Assembly (NCBI GenBank): GCA_026122225.1
Contig: JANEZZ010000400.1
Span: forward strand, 1,054,001-1,118,000
Direction: 5' to 3'
Source of the DNA: Heloderma charlesbogerti
Lineage: Eukaryota; Chordata; Lepidosauria; Squamata; Helodermatidae
DNA length: 64,000 nucleotides
Position 1 is the stretch's first letter. Each line of letters starts with the position of its first letter. The notes under the pieces are model-generated. The model had not been told where the DNA came from, made no database searches, and saw only the letters and a list, made by a program, of their open reading frames with translations. Positions 54,478 to 64,000 of the stretch are shown piece after piece. The translations under genes and the position numbers were made by a program.

Positions 54478-55927
54478 ATGGATTGCCGTGCTTTGCTTGT
54501 TTTGGTGAAACTGCATCTTCAGCGTCTCCATGTTGATCTAGATCTTATGGCAATACAATGAGAGTCATTCTTACAGAACCAGAAATGGTGGCAGCACTGG
54601 AAAAATGTGATGTTCCTGTCTATCCATTACTGCATCTCCAGAAGGAGGTGAGGCTCTTCAGGGTTAGGTTAGCAGAAACAAGTTACTTCTGATACTGCTG
54701 CCACAGCTGCCTCAGTCCTTGAGTGTGGAGGCATTCCGTGCAGGTGGTGGGCTTACCCAGAAGTAGACACTGGCGGAACATGAGGTTCTTGGATTTGGGG
54801 CAATGAACAATGGCTGTCAGGGCTCTACATGACCCAAGAAACCCTGTTCGAAATTGCGGACCTGCTACACTTACAGCTACAGAGACAGAGGAGGATTATG
54901 TGAGAAGCCGTCTCTGCAGAAGAACATGTTGCCCTCACTGTATGGTTGCTCTCCAGTTGGGAGGCAGTTTGCATTGGGGAGATTCCAGTTGGAGAAATAG
55001 TCATGGCGGTGTGCTTTGCAATAGAACATCTCCTTTTATGAAAGATAGTTACCTTGGACAACCAGGGAAAGGTAATTACTTTGGCTGTTTCCCGCCCTGC
55101 TTCAAGCACATGTCCTTCCTCCTTTCTGATGTTTCCTACTGCTGCATTGCTCTACTTCACAGAAACAGTGGGTGGGGGATGTGGATATGTGTTCACATAT
55201 GCTTGTTTATCATCCCTTTTGGGGGAGGTGCTCTCTTTTCCTAGCTTTCACACTTGTGCCTGCACAATTTCTTTTGTGTTCGTGTAAGGGCACTGTTGTA
55301 AATAAGGCCTGTACATTTAATAATAATGCATGCACAACTTTGTTATCCCGATATTTGATTGCTGATTTTTTTTAAAAAAAATCTTTTTAGATCATGGATG
55401 GCTTCCAGGAGATGGGCTTCCTGAAGTTGATGGGAACGACATCCTTATGTATGTTCCTTAAGGCCAGGCAGAAGTATATATTAATTTAAGAAATCTACTC
55501 CATCATGCTGCAAAGGACCACAGATCATCCTGGCCACTTCATTGGTGTTGATGGAGGGTGGGGCAGAAAAAGCCATGATGCCTTTGCTTTCAAGAATTCA
55601 GCCCTATGCCAAGCTATGGATGAGGGGGCATTTGTACCTGGAAATCCAACAATTACAATGGGAGGAATTCACATCCCTCCCCTCATCCTGGGTGATGGTG
55701 CCTATCCTATGTGAAAATGGCCAATGAAGCCTTATGGCGGCAACCCTGACCACAGCAAACAAGGTCTTGAACCATTTGGTCGCCTAAAGGGAAGGTGGCA
55801 ATGCCTGACTGCTTGTTTACCAATTGCTGAGAACTGGGTGGCTGTGGTTTCAGCATGCGCTGTGCTTCTCAACATCTGTGAGACTAAGGCACCTGCTCTG
55901 CGAGGGGGGGGGGGCTTCCAGGGCACT
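54478..55927 (+). pseudogene. PIF/Harbinger-type transposase, broken
   Basis: Harbinger transposases are DDE nucleases related to the domesticated host gene HARBI1. In order: a start at 54478 (MDCRALL); a mid part in another frame with AVSAEEHVALTVWLLSS at about 54903-54955, the family's helix-turn-helix-like block; VDGNDI near 55415 holding the first catalytic Asp; GRKSHDAFAFKNSALC at about 55562-55608 with the second; MDEGAFVPGNPT and PPLILGDGAYPM at 55617-55711; a TGA at 55712; KPYGGNPDHS; then EPFGRLKGRWQCLTACLP at about 55767-55820 with the likely third acidic residue, closer than usual to the preceding block, so a deletion lies between. LNICETK ends the similarity. Several frameshifts make it a dead copy. 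Confidence 0.85.
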
Positions 55928-56637
55928 TGGTTCTCCTGCCTGAAACAGAGGAGAACCACCCATATGAGAACAGGTGCTTGAAAGAGGGCGAATGGGTGCA
56001 TAAGGTGATAACCCAAATGACTGCTGGGAACAACATGTGATATGTACTTTCCCATCCAATGCGCACCTTCTATGTGAGGTTGAAAATAAATGGTCCTTTA
56101 GTCCAAATGTAGCAGGTTTTGCCTTCATTAAGCTCTGTGTGGTGCAGTGGTGTGGCTGAGCAGCCACTGTGTTTCCACTCAATGGGCAGCATCCAATGGA
56201 GGCCCTCCGCACACAGCTGGTTCTGCCAGCCCCAGTGCATCCCTTCCAGAAATAAGCATTTCCGCTCATTTCATTTCGTGTGACCTGCTGCTTCCAGAAA
56301 TGTGTGTCCTGCTCATTTCAGGACTTGCCCCTGGAAGTGCTATATCGCAGCCACCAGTGGTAGGGGCTGTGCGCGCCCCAGGACCAGCAGGAGCTGGCCA
56401 CACGTGGAAGGCCCCCATTGGATCCTGCTGCAATGTGGTGCCCCTCTCTGTGTGTGTTTGTTTGCATGTGAGTGTGAGAGAGAGAATACAGCATGTCTTC
56501 AGAATGTGCTACTCCAAATTATACATATAGTTTCAAACATGTTATGAGCTTGTCACTATGCCAGGACAAATTTTGTGTCTAGCCTGTGCATGGAACATGT
56601 GGCCTGCCTACTAACCCTTCCTGCCTACCCGAGGCTC
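55928..56637. other. 3' flank of the Harbinger remnant
   Basis: AAATAAATGGTCCTTTAG at about 56085 could be the element's poly-A signal. No second Harbinger protein (Myb/SANT-like) is recognised. Short TG run at 56450-56462. Confidence 0.35.
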
Positions 56638-56762
56638 GATAGGGCAGTGCAGTGGTAGTAGAGAGGTGTGGTTTCCGATCTGTATTTGTAAATAGATATG
56701 TTTATTATCTACCAATACAGATATGAAGGCACACCTCTCTACATGCACTGCACTGTCCTATC
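56638..56762. repeat. 125-bp hairpin
   Basis: Left GATAGGGCAGTGCAGTGG then GTAGAGAGGTGTG and ATCTGTATTTG; right CAATACAGAT, CACACCTCTCTACATG and CACTGCACTGTCCTATC. The loop is AT-rich. Possibly a MITE or part of the Harbinger element. Confidence 0.8.
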
Positions 56763-57304
56763 CCACCTAGGCTAGGCCACAATATAGCAATATATGCGTA
56801 CAGTGAGATGGCTGTGGTACAGGTGACCACCAAGCACACCCCCTCTCACAATGCCTGGCTCTGAGGAAGGACCCATCAGACCCAGGCATTTGGGCCTGGC
56901 CCACTCTCTGCAGAGCCACACTGGCCAGGCCCAGCATGAGCAGCAGTGGTGGCAGTGGTGATGGAAGGGTAGGTGGCAGGCATGGCAGTGAGCTGGGAGT
57001 TGTGGGAGAGCCATGGCAGAGCTGGGAGACCCAGTGGGGGATCGGGGGGGAGATGCATTGGGTTGCTGGAAGATGTGGTGGGTGCTGGGAGGTGGGGGGA
57101 AACATGGCAGAGGGTTGGGAGATGTGGGGTGGGCAGACACATTGGGGGGTGGGAGAAATGGTGGGGGTGGGGTGGAATGGAGGGGGGTGAGAGGAGGAGA
57201 CATGCCAGGTTGCTGGGAGACATGTGGGATATGGGAGCTACTGTGAGGAGAGACATGGTGGGGGCAGCAGTGTGGAGGTGGGCAGATGTGGCAGAGGTGT
57301 GTGT
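56763..57304. repeat. G-rich degenerate minisatellite-like block
   Basis: From about 56935 the plus strand is a degenerate repeat of phrases such as TGCTGGGAGATGTGGGGTGG and TGGGAGGTGGGGGGAAAC, with many GGG/GGGG runs. Frames on both strands (Gly/Trp-rich plus; Pro/Ser/His-rich minus, up to 176 codons) follow from the composition. Confidence 0.6.
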
Positions 57305-57330
57305 GTGCTCTCCCACCTTAGGTAGTGGGA
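57305..57330 (+). repeat. 26-bp inverted repeat, left copy
   Basis: Begins GTGCTCTCCCACCTTAGG and ends TAGTGGGA; its exact reverse complement is at 58266-58291. It also contains a small internal palindrome. Confidence 0.9.
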
Positions 57331-57347
57331 GAGCTTGCACCAGCCCT

Positions 57348-57387
<40 letters not shown>

Positions 57388-57388
57388 T
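57348..57388. repeat. (GATA)n microsatellite
   Basis: About ten GATA units, 18 bp inside the left 26-bp inverted repeat. Confidence 0.95.
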
Positions 57389-58265
57389 ATGTCCACGCAT
57401 GCCCACACAACCCCATTAATTGCTAGGCTATTTCCTGTCATGACTGCTTGTATGAGCAGACTTTTCAAATTTCCGCCATATTGAAGTTGTGCATGTCCTC
57501 AGGAAATATTTTTTAAAAAACAAAAAAACTCAGAGGAATCCTACCAGGCAGTCACAACCGATGGCTGCTGAAGATGCCAAATTTCTTCAGTGCTTTCATT
57601 GTAATTTCCAGTACTTTCTTTGATCATCCACAAAATATTCCTCCCATGATCACCAGACATCATTGCATGAAGGGAGATTCTGCAGCATTGCAAGCTGGAA
57701 CCAGAAATGCCTCAGGTGGGAAATCACATGTGGCCCCAGAACCTGGGAAGTGTGGTGGGCAAACACACCCACAAAAAACATCATAGTGCACATCATCACA
57801 CATGTCACTGCCACACCCACCAAGAATGGAATGTTTTGTGATCTTGCTTCCACAGCAGAGGAAGGTGTCTCAATATAGCACAGAATAGAAAAAATTAACA
57901 ATTTCCCCCATGGATAGAAGAACCAGGAAAAGATGGGAAAAGATGTGTGTGTGTGGGGGGGGACAATATGGGGCTGTTGTAACATTGTGTGGACTACCCC
58001 TGTGAAATGCCATTAACAGCCATTAACAGTCAAAACCAAAGCACATTAAAAGCCCTGTCTTGAACAGCCCTTAGACAAAACAAATAATGATAATAATGGA
58101 TCGATATCTGCATTATTATTAACAGAAGAAACATATCACTGCTGTAATAATTACTGATTTGAAATACATGGGGTGGGAAGAGATGCACTGACACAGGGCT
58201 CCGTGTGTGTGTGTGTGTTTGGTGTGGTTGTCATTCTTCATTCATGGTATTTCCCGCATGGTATT
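57389..58265. other. Interior between the 26-bp inverted repeats
   Basis: No domain-bearing frame. Contains short runs (TGTGTGTGGGGGGG at 57945; (TG)n at 58203-58218) and an AT-rich part around 58080-58130. Confidence 0.4.
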
Positions 58266-58291
58266 TCCCACTACCTAAGGTGGGAGAGCAC
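58266..58291 (-). repeat. 26-bp inverted repeat, right copy
   Basis: Exact complement of 57305-57330. Confidence 0.9.
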
Positions 58292-58653
58292 AATGTCGTT
58301 GTCCTGCAGAAGCTGTCCTGCACCTTCCCCCTGTTTTCCCTCTGATATTTCTGTATGTGGAAAATGCAGTATTCTTTGCAGCCATGCAGTGGATCCTCCA
58401 TCATTCGCCTGTGTATCACTGACATAGCGCTACGACATGCTTTGTGTAGGCAGGTGTTGGATGGTGTGGTGTTGACGTCACCTAGTGATAATGATCAGGT
58501 GGGAGTGTCACCCTCCTGCGCCTCCCTTGGCTTCCAGCCCCTTCGCCATTCTGCTCCTGGGAACAACACTGGGAACTTTGGAAGTGCAGCATACAGCATA
58601 CCAGCATTTCACTAGTACAGCATGGCAGAGACTGATTTGCGCACAAAGGGTGG
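58292..58653. other. Unassigned stretch
   Basis: An 86- to 97-codon frame has no recognisable features. Confidence 0.35.
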
Positions 58654-58915
58654 TGTCAGGATTCCCCTTTTGCCCTTCTGAAAACTCCAATAGCCAAATC
58701 AACACTCAGACAAGAGGCTGCATTTCCAATGCTTTAATTCCATTTACCCTAATGAGGCATACAGATGCAAATTGCTAGAGACTCACAGACTACAAAGGAA
58801 AATCCTTCAAGGAGTTCAAAGAGGAGCTACGAAAGTTGGTCTCCATTTGGGAAAAGGCGGCAAACTCTCTTAACTTAAGGGGTGAGAGGGGAAACTCTCC
58901 CCCTCTCTCATGACA
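58654..58915 (-). mobile_element. LTR (3') of an LTR retrotransposon, copy 2
   Basis: Ends TGTCA (58654) and TGACA (58911-58915). Homologous to 16835-17085; shared blocks include CATACAGATGCAAATT, GACTACAAAGGAAA and TCTTAACTTAAGGGG. Minus strand has AATTAAAG at about 58738 as a possible poly-A signal. 262 bp. Confidence 0.6.
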
Positions 58916-59472
58916 CCTCTAGGTGCAGCTGTTGACGCCGAGCCAATCGGGCAGAGCGCCCTGCGATTTCCCGCTTGTGCCTGCATCTGCGCTTTGCGTC
59001 TAAGAGTTCAGGTTGTCCTTCCCTTGCCTCCCCGTTCGCTATCACTCAAAGGGATGTGTGAAGGGAGGGCCTCTCTGTCCAGCTGTGCCTCTGAAGCCTG
59101 GGAAAGTTCCTCCCCCACGTGCTGCAGCTCTTCCTCAGAATCTGAACTGCTCTGGCACTCTATATGCTCAGAGGCAACCCTGATAGGTGGGGGGAGCAGA
59201 CTTCTGAAGTTGTAAACATACTGTGGATTGTATATAGAAGTTGCTGAGGAACTGGAGGCAGCAGAAGTGAAAAGAGGAGGCAAGGAAGTTGAAATGGAAA
59301 CGCTCATGATGAGGGAGGGAGGGGCTACTCCAGAGGAGGTGGACAGAGGGCGCACAACACTGCTGACATCTGATAACATCTCACCAGGCTCCACCCACCA
59401 GTGTAAATGGCAGGTAGCATTATGCAGTAAAAGAAAAACTGGCTGTGTAAAGAAGTGATTTAAATCCCGCAA
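58916..59472 (-). mobile_element. 3' internal end of the same LTR element with coding remnant
   Basis: A 154-codon minus frame (59472-59008) with a Ser-rich middle, then ASEHIECQSSSDSEEE, the same wording as the minus frame at 17477-17208. Between the frame and the LTR is a GC-rich untranslated part. No enzyme motif is present. I infer the C-terminal tail of a gag- or pol-like product but cannot say which. Confidence 0.5.
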
Positions 59473-62183
59473 AGAATCCAGAAGAAGTAGTCCCAGTAAG
59501 TTGAGGGATAAAAAGCCTGGTTGTGGTGAAGCCCAAAATCTGGATGGTTTGTTCTGTAATATTTCATCGGGGTGTGTGGGGAGAGAGACTGGAATTACAT
59601 TATAGATTCATATTAATTTCACTAGCATTTTTTTTTACACCTTTTAACTCACCGATAAAAAAAATCACACGATAAACAATATTGATCAACCAAATTTACA
59701 GGTGCTCTGTTTACACTTAAAAGTTCAACAGTACAAAAGATATGCAAAAAAGATGCGACAAAATGAGGTATTCACTGAAGTACAGGTGGCACCATCCAAT
59801 CTTTTCCAGCCTGACCACTTTTTCCCCTTCCAGTGCAATCCTAATCCCCAGTTCCACTGGCGGGAGGATGTTGTGGAGGTCCTCTATGCTGGCAGCGAGG
59901 AGCTCCACTTGCAGAGGTGAGTGGGTCTTCATCTGCCCCCAAACCCAGTTACGCTCTCAGTGGTGTTCCTGCCAGTGGTAGCACACAGAAGGGCTCAAAA
60001 TGGGACATTCTGGAGAAGGGGTGGGGGCAGCTTTGGATCCACTAGATCCAAAGCCCCTCCATTACCCATTTAGGGTCAGGGTCCCAACCTATGTTAGTTG
60101 GTTGAGACCCATCAGCTGAAAACTCCCCTCCCCCATCTTTTGCCCTTGTGTTCAGCCAGGATGTAGCAATGGTTCTGACATGAATCTCCGCATAGGGTCA
60201 CCTCAGGATTGCTCTGCTTGACCAGCTTGTTTCTGTTCTGCCCTCTGAACTCCACAAAGACATCGTCCTTGTTCTTAAAACCTTCTGTTTACTTGTCCTA
60301 CCCTTGAATTTGCCCTTGAATTTGTTTCTCTTTTTCAGCATTTCGTCCCATTCAAAACCCTTTCCTTAGGGTTTTAATTCTTGAATAGGTTCCTTCTTAT
60401 CTTCTCTCCCACTACTTTAAATTAAAAAATAACCTTACCTAATAATTGCCTTCAATAACTAAACCAATCCATTCACATTCAGGATATATTTCACTTTGGC
60501 CTAGTTCTGATCCTCACCCTTTCTTTTTAATTATTTCCAGAAAACTTTTCCTACCTACCACAGGACTCAGAGGATCTGTGCAGGGATTCCAAAACTCCTC
60601 TTCATGTGTACACATGAGTCAAAAATTTAAACAATTGACTATGGCTGAAAATACCACCGGAAAGAATCGGTAGCTTATTTTTCATCATCTGAACCTTTGT
60701 CCTGTTGCGAGCCACTGCCCCCTAGAGCCCCGAGACAAGCTCGCTCATTCAAAAGCAAGGCTCAAGTCCTTCCCCCTGAATTTCAACGTATTTTTCTGCT
60801 TGGAGAGAAAACCAGAACTCTTGGCTGTCTTCCAGCCCTTTCTCCACCTACTTTGATCCTATAAATGAGCCAGGATTTTTTTGCCTTCCACACAGATTGC
60901 CCTTCTCCAGCCCTCTGTAGAACAAACATTGGAGCACTTTAAGTCGAAAGCAGCAATTTCTATACTGGGGCTGAGCCAGAAATGGAGCTAATCTCAGTCC
61001 ATTACCCTGCTAATGCTTATCTTGACCTAAAGACTATTTCAAATACTCTAAGAAGTCATTAGCACTTACGGGTACCAGTGCTTTCTTATTCCCACATTCT
61101 TCCATTAATTGTTCTTCCAATTCAAGTGAGGAACTGCAGGTACAAAACATTTCTGCAGCAGGCTTTAACAAGGAAAGGAGGGGAGGAAAGACCATTGAAA
61201 CATGCATTTAGCATAGAGCAAGCAGGGAGGAGGGAAAACATGTCAGGTAAAAACATCGCAAGAGAAGAAGGTGAAATAAAGCAGAATACGAGAGCAGAAT
61301 GTGTAAGCAAACACACCAGAAAAGCATGCAGGCAATACAGAATAGCAGAATTGAGTTTGCATGAGGATAGACAGTCTTCTATGATTTAGGAAATAGCACT
61401 GTCATAGAAACGTCTATTATTGTTTAGGAAAGGGTACAAGTGGTCATATTTTTTTTCTGATAGAATATATTCCAAGCGGGTTATGCTCAGTGGTGCTGTC
61501 AGGGTAGGACTTTGGGGCAGATGTTCAGGGCCCCACTCAACTGAATGGGCAGCAAGACCCTCAACCACAGCAGGGACAGCTTATCATATTTTGAAATAAG
61601 TGAACTTACACACAGTAATGGGCCTCATAAAACCATTAACTCCAGAGTCTAAAATTACCTAATCACACCACTTGCATATGCTGATATAAATGCATATTAT
61701 ATGGCTTTACGAAAAGATAGGATAAACAGCAGGCTCGCATCAAATCCTCAGAATGCACTGGAGGTACTTTAAAATTTGAATATTTGTGTCCTGCCTTTTA
61801 AAGAGACTTCAAGCTCAAAGGAATCCCAAAGCCCTTTGGAACAACACAGCTTTGCCTGCTGCCAAAAAATTAAGATCATTACTGAACTTCCTTTTTTCCC
61901 AATCCAGTTCTAATTATAGCCAAGATAGAACTCAAGCATTAATTCAGAAGGCATGTGCACAAATTCAAAAGGAATGCACACTTTTCTACCTTCTATATGA
62001 ACATTTCAATTCTGCCTTGGCTATAAAGTTGGATTGTTCCTGGGGGGCAGGGGTGTGGGTGGGGAAGTAAGTTCAATGTTGAACTCCGCCTTTTATTAAA
62101 TATTGTGTCTTGATAAAGTTCTATGGCTTATTTTAAGGAGGTAAAGTGTGGGTTTTAATCTGAGTATTTTATATACTGTTCTG
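59473..62183. other. Unassigned stretch
   Basis: About 2.7 kb. 59795-60115 is GC-richer with CCACTGGCGGGAGG and GGATCCACTAGATCC palindromic phrases, possibly a MITE remnant. 60690-61060 is repeat-free. Nothing coding is recognised. Confidence 0.4.
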
Positions 62184-62556
62184 CGAGCATCTCTACACCA
62201 GCCTAAAATCCCACATTTAAAATGGGGCGTTCTGCTTCCGTTTTAAATGCAGGATCATGACGGATTGCCTTTACACACACTTCCTCCTCCCCCTTTCCCC
62301 TTATCTGAGTCTTCTATGTGTTTCATTGGTCTAGCTCGTCTTCTTGTGGCTTTTCCTTTTTCATGGAGGGAACTCAAGTGGAACACAAGCAGGGTAATCT
62401 GATAGCTCATTAACTCTAATCTTTTAAAAAATAGAATAAAGGTCATTTAGTGCAGGAGACACCTTGGAGGTTAACGACGTCATCTAAAGTACCCACAAAC
62501 CTCCCTGAGTAACCAATCTCAATAACAGGATACAAGCTCCATGTGAAGAAGCCCAG
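62184..62556 (-). mobile_element. ~390-bp non-autonomous DNA transposon, copy 4
   Basis: Antisense copy: starts GAGCATCTCTACACCAGCCT, ends CTCCATGTGAAGAAGCCCAG. Internal blocks TTTTAAATGCAGGATCATGA and GAGGTTAACGACGTCATCTA match copies 1-3. Full length. Confidence 0.85.
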
Positions 62557-63419
62557 TGTGTTGTCTATTTTTCCTGTAAACCACCTTTGGAGGGTGATGT
62601 CCCCTGAATATATAGGACAGCATCTAACGGGGCGCTGTGCCACCAATTCAATTCTGCACGTGAGACATAATGGAGCTTGGATAACAGAGATTTAGTACTT
62701 CCGGGAACAACTGGAAACACTCATTTCTGGAACAGGGCAAGTCAATGGCACCTGCTCTCCACTGACCTGTCCCGATCCAGAAGTGAACATTTCCGCTTGG
62801 TCCGGGGCTCCCTATAGGAAGTGTTAAATCTCCCTTGTGCAAGCAGTGGCTCCCGCTTTCACAGTGGAATCGGTGGAAGGGCAATTTGTGCAATGCCCCC
62901 CTTGGATACTGCCCATAGAAACCAGTAAGAGCTTGGTAGCTAACTGGCATCTGTATCTTTGAAAATCTCTTCCTAAAGTTTTATTAATGATAGAAATAAA
63001 TGCACCAACATGCAACTTCAGCTGCTTTTCTCAATGTAAAAGCTTAATGATTGGGTACCAGTACACCTCTCTTGTAAGAATAACCTACTTCATAATAATG
63101 TGGCTTATTTATTCAAGGGAAAAAGCAACAATGGTCTTCTACATTTAATACTGTATTATGGTAATGAATTAAGCTTAAATAGTAAACTTAATTTCTCTCT
63201 AAATATAGGTAAGGCTAATGTAACTTTAGTGGTGCTCGTTGTTCTGAATCCTACCTTACTTGTGGCATACTATGATAAGGAAGGGCTGAGCAAGGGTCAG
63301 ACCAGGTGATGTTCTGGTCCATAGGAATCAGATGGCTTGTAAGACTCTCCCAAGGCCATCTGTGACACTTCCTGCACTAATACTCTGGATTGTTTCTTTC
63401 CCCAGAGGGTAAAGAAAGT
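62557..63419. other. Unassigned stretch
   Basis: No recognised feature. Confidence 0.4.
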
Positions 63420-63543
63420 GGGTTGGATCCATACTTAGAATAAACCCATTGAAATCAATGGAACTTAATGTTAATTATGACTAATTTACATTCCATTGAT
63501 TTCAGTGGGTCTGCTCTAAGTATGTTTAAGTCTGGATCAACCC
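63420..63543. mobile_element. Palindromic MITE (GTTGGATCCAG family)
   Basis: Left GGGTTGGATCCATACTTAGA, right TTTAAGTCTGGATCAACCC; inner arms CCCATTGAAATCAATGG and CCATTGATTTCAGTGG. 124 bp, slightly diverged ends. Confidence 0.85.
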
Positions 63544-63559
63544 ATTGCCATTGTATCAT

Positions 63560-63620
63560 TGCAGAGAGCTTCAGCTATTGGGTGGTATAGAAATGAAATG
63601 AATGAATGAATAAATAAATG
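63560..63620 (+). mobile_element. LINE 3' tail (L2-like), very short
   Basis: GCAGAGAGCTTCAGCTATTG GGTGGTATAGAAATG and (AATGAATG)(AAATAAAT) tail; the tail type of 40345-40495. Only 60 bp, abutting the MITE. Confidence 0.6.
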
Positions 63621-64000
63621 TTGGCGGGTCCCCCAACCCTCCAGAGCAGATCTGGAGGGTGTGTGTGTGTGTGGCCTGCAGGGGAGAAAAGAAGATGCAG
63701 AAATCCCATTCTGCCAGCTGTATCCTTCCACTCTCGGAATGATGATTCTGCCTCCAAGCCATTATTTTATATAATGAATCACACATTTTAATATGCCTAT
63801 TCCCTAGCACTGAGCTAAGGTTTAAAGAAAATCATAAGGGCAATATAGAACACTCTGGGATGCCCCCAATTATGATGGCCTTTTGTTTTGTTCCCTGTCT
63901 TACATCCTACATATGCCTTCCCCTTAGTAAGTACAAGAATTATAGCTTATAATGGAGCTAAATTGCTGTGTGCATTGAACAAAGATCACGAGACAGTAAG
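63621..64000. other. MITE fragment and unassigned end
   Basis: 63635-63730 (CCAACCCTCCAGAGCAG, CTGGAGGGTGTGTGTG, CATTCTGCCAG) matches 41020-41100. The rest is unassigned. Confidence 0.4.

Noticed and set aside
56876..57406. 176-codon minus frame rich in Pro, Ser and His
   Set aside because: Antisense of a G-rich degenerate repeat and a GATA microsatellite; no domain.

Overview
The window reads as vertebrate, and most likely squamate reptile (lizard or snake), intergenic or deep-intronic DNA. The evidence is the repeat mix: several copies of an RTE/BovB LINE with its usual 5' and 3' ends, CR1 and L2 LINEs, five copies of a tRNA-derived SINE, decayed PIF/Harbinger DNA, LTR fragments, and many short fully palindromic MITE-like elements of the kind frequent in squamates. 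I recognise no host protein exon, no intact tRNA or rRNA gene, no CRISPR array and no bacterial-type operon. All long open frames are transposon remnants or artefacts of repeats.

Layout: 0-6.7 kb holds an L2 fragment, palindromic MITEs and a 216-bp direct repeat pair. 6.4-13.1 kb is a nest: a SINE, a 5'-truncated BovB (copy A) split by an L2 whose reverse-transcriptase frame is still open, then a 5'-truncated CR1 with a second CR1 tail behind it. 13-25.6 kb holds two related MITEs, an antisense CR1 tail, the 3' end of an LTR element, a half-copy of a 5S-rRNA-bearing element, a GC-rich foldback element and two L2 3' ends. 25.66-30.4 kb holds a full-length BovB (copy B, with target-site duplication), a truncated BovB (copy D), and two blocks rich in TTGTGCAA motifs. 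30.5-45 kb is mostly MITEs, SINEs, a putative solo LTR, microsatellites, and a striking array of alternating palindromes at 44.3-45.0 kb. 45.5-49.1 kb is a ~390-bp MITE split by a full-length BovB (copy C) whose frame has only stop codons and almost no indels. 50.8-53.6 kb holds two SINEs, an L2 tail and a 1.2-kb foldback element with 5S rRNA-derived segments in both arms. 54.4-59.5 kb holds a broken Harbinger transposase, a G-rich degenerate repeat, a perfect 26-bp inverted repeat pair and a second 3' LTR. The remainder is mostly unassigned single-copy-looking DNA with a few MITEs.

Best candidates for something undescribed: (1) the foldback element at 52428-53620 (half-copy at 17584-18170), which carries a 5S rRNA internal-promoter region joined to a CR1-like tail; (2) the alternating hairpin array at 44429-44868; (3) the TTGTGCAA-rich blocks. 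Family names for MITEs and LTRs are from memory of family features only; no database search was possible.
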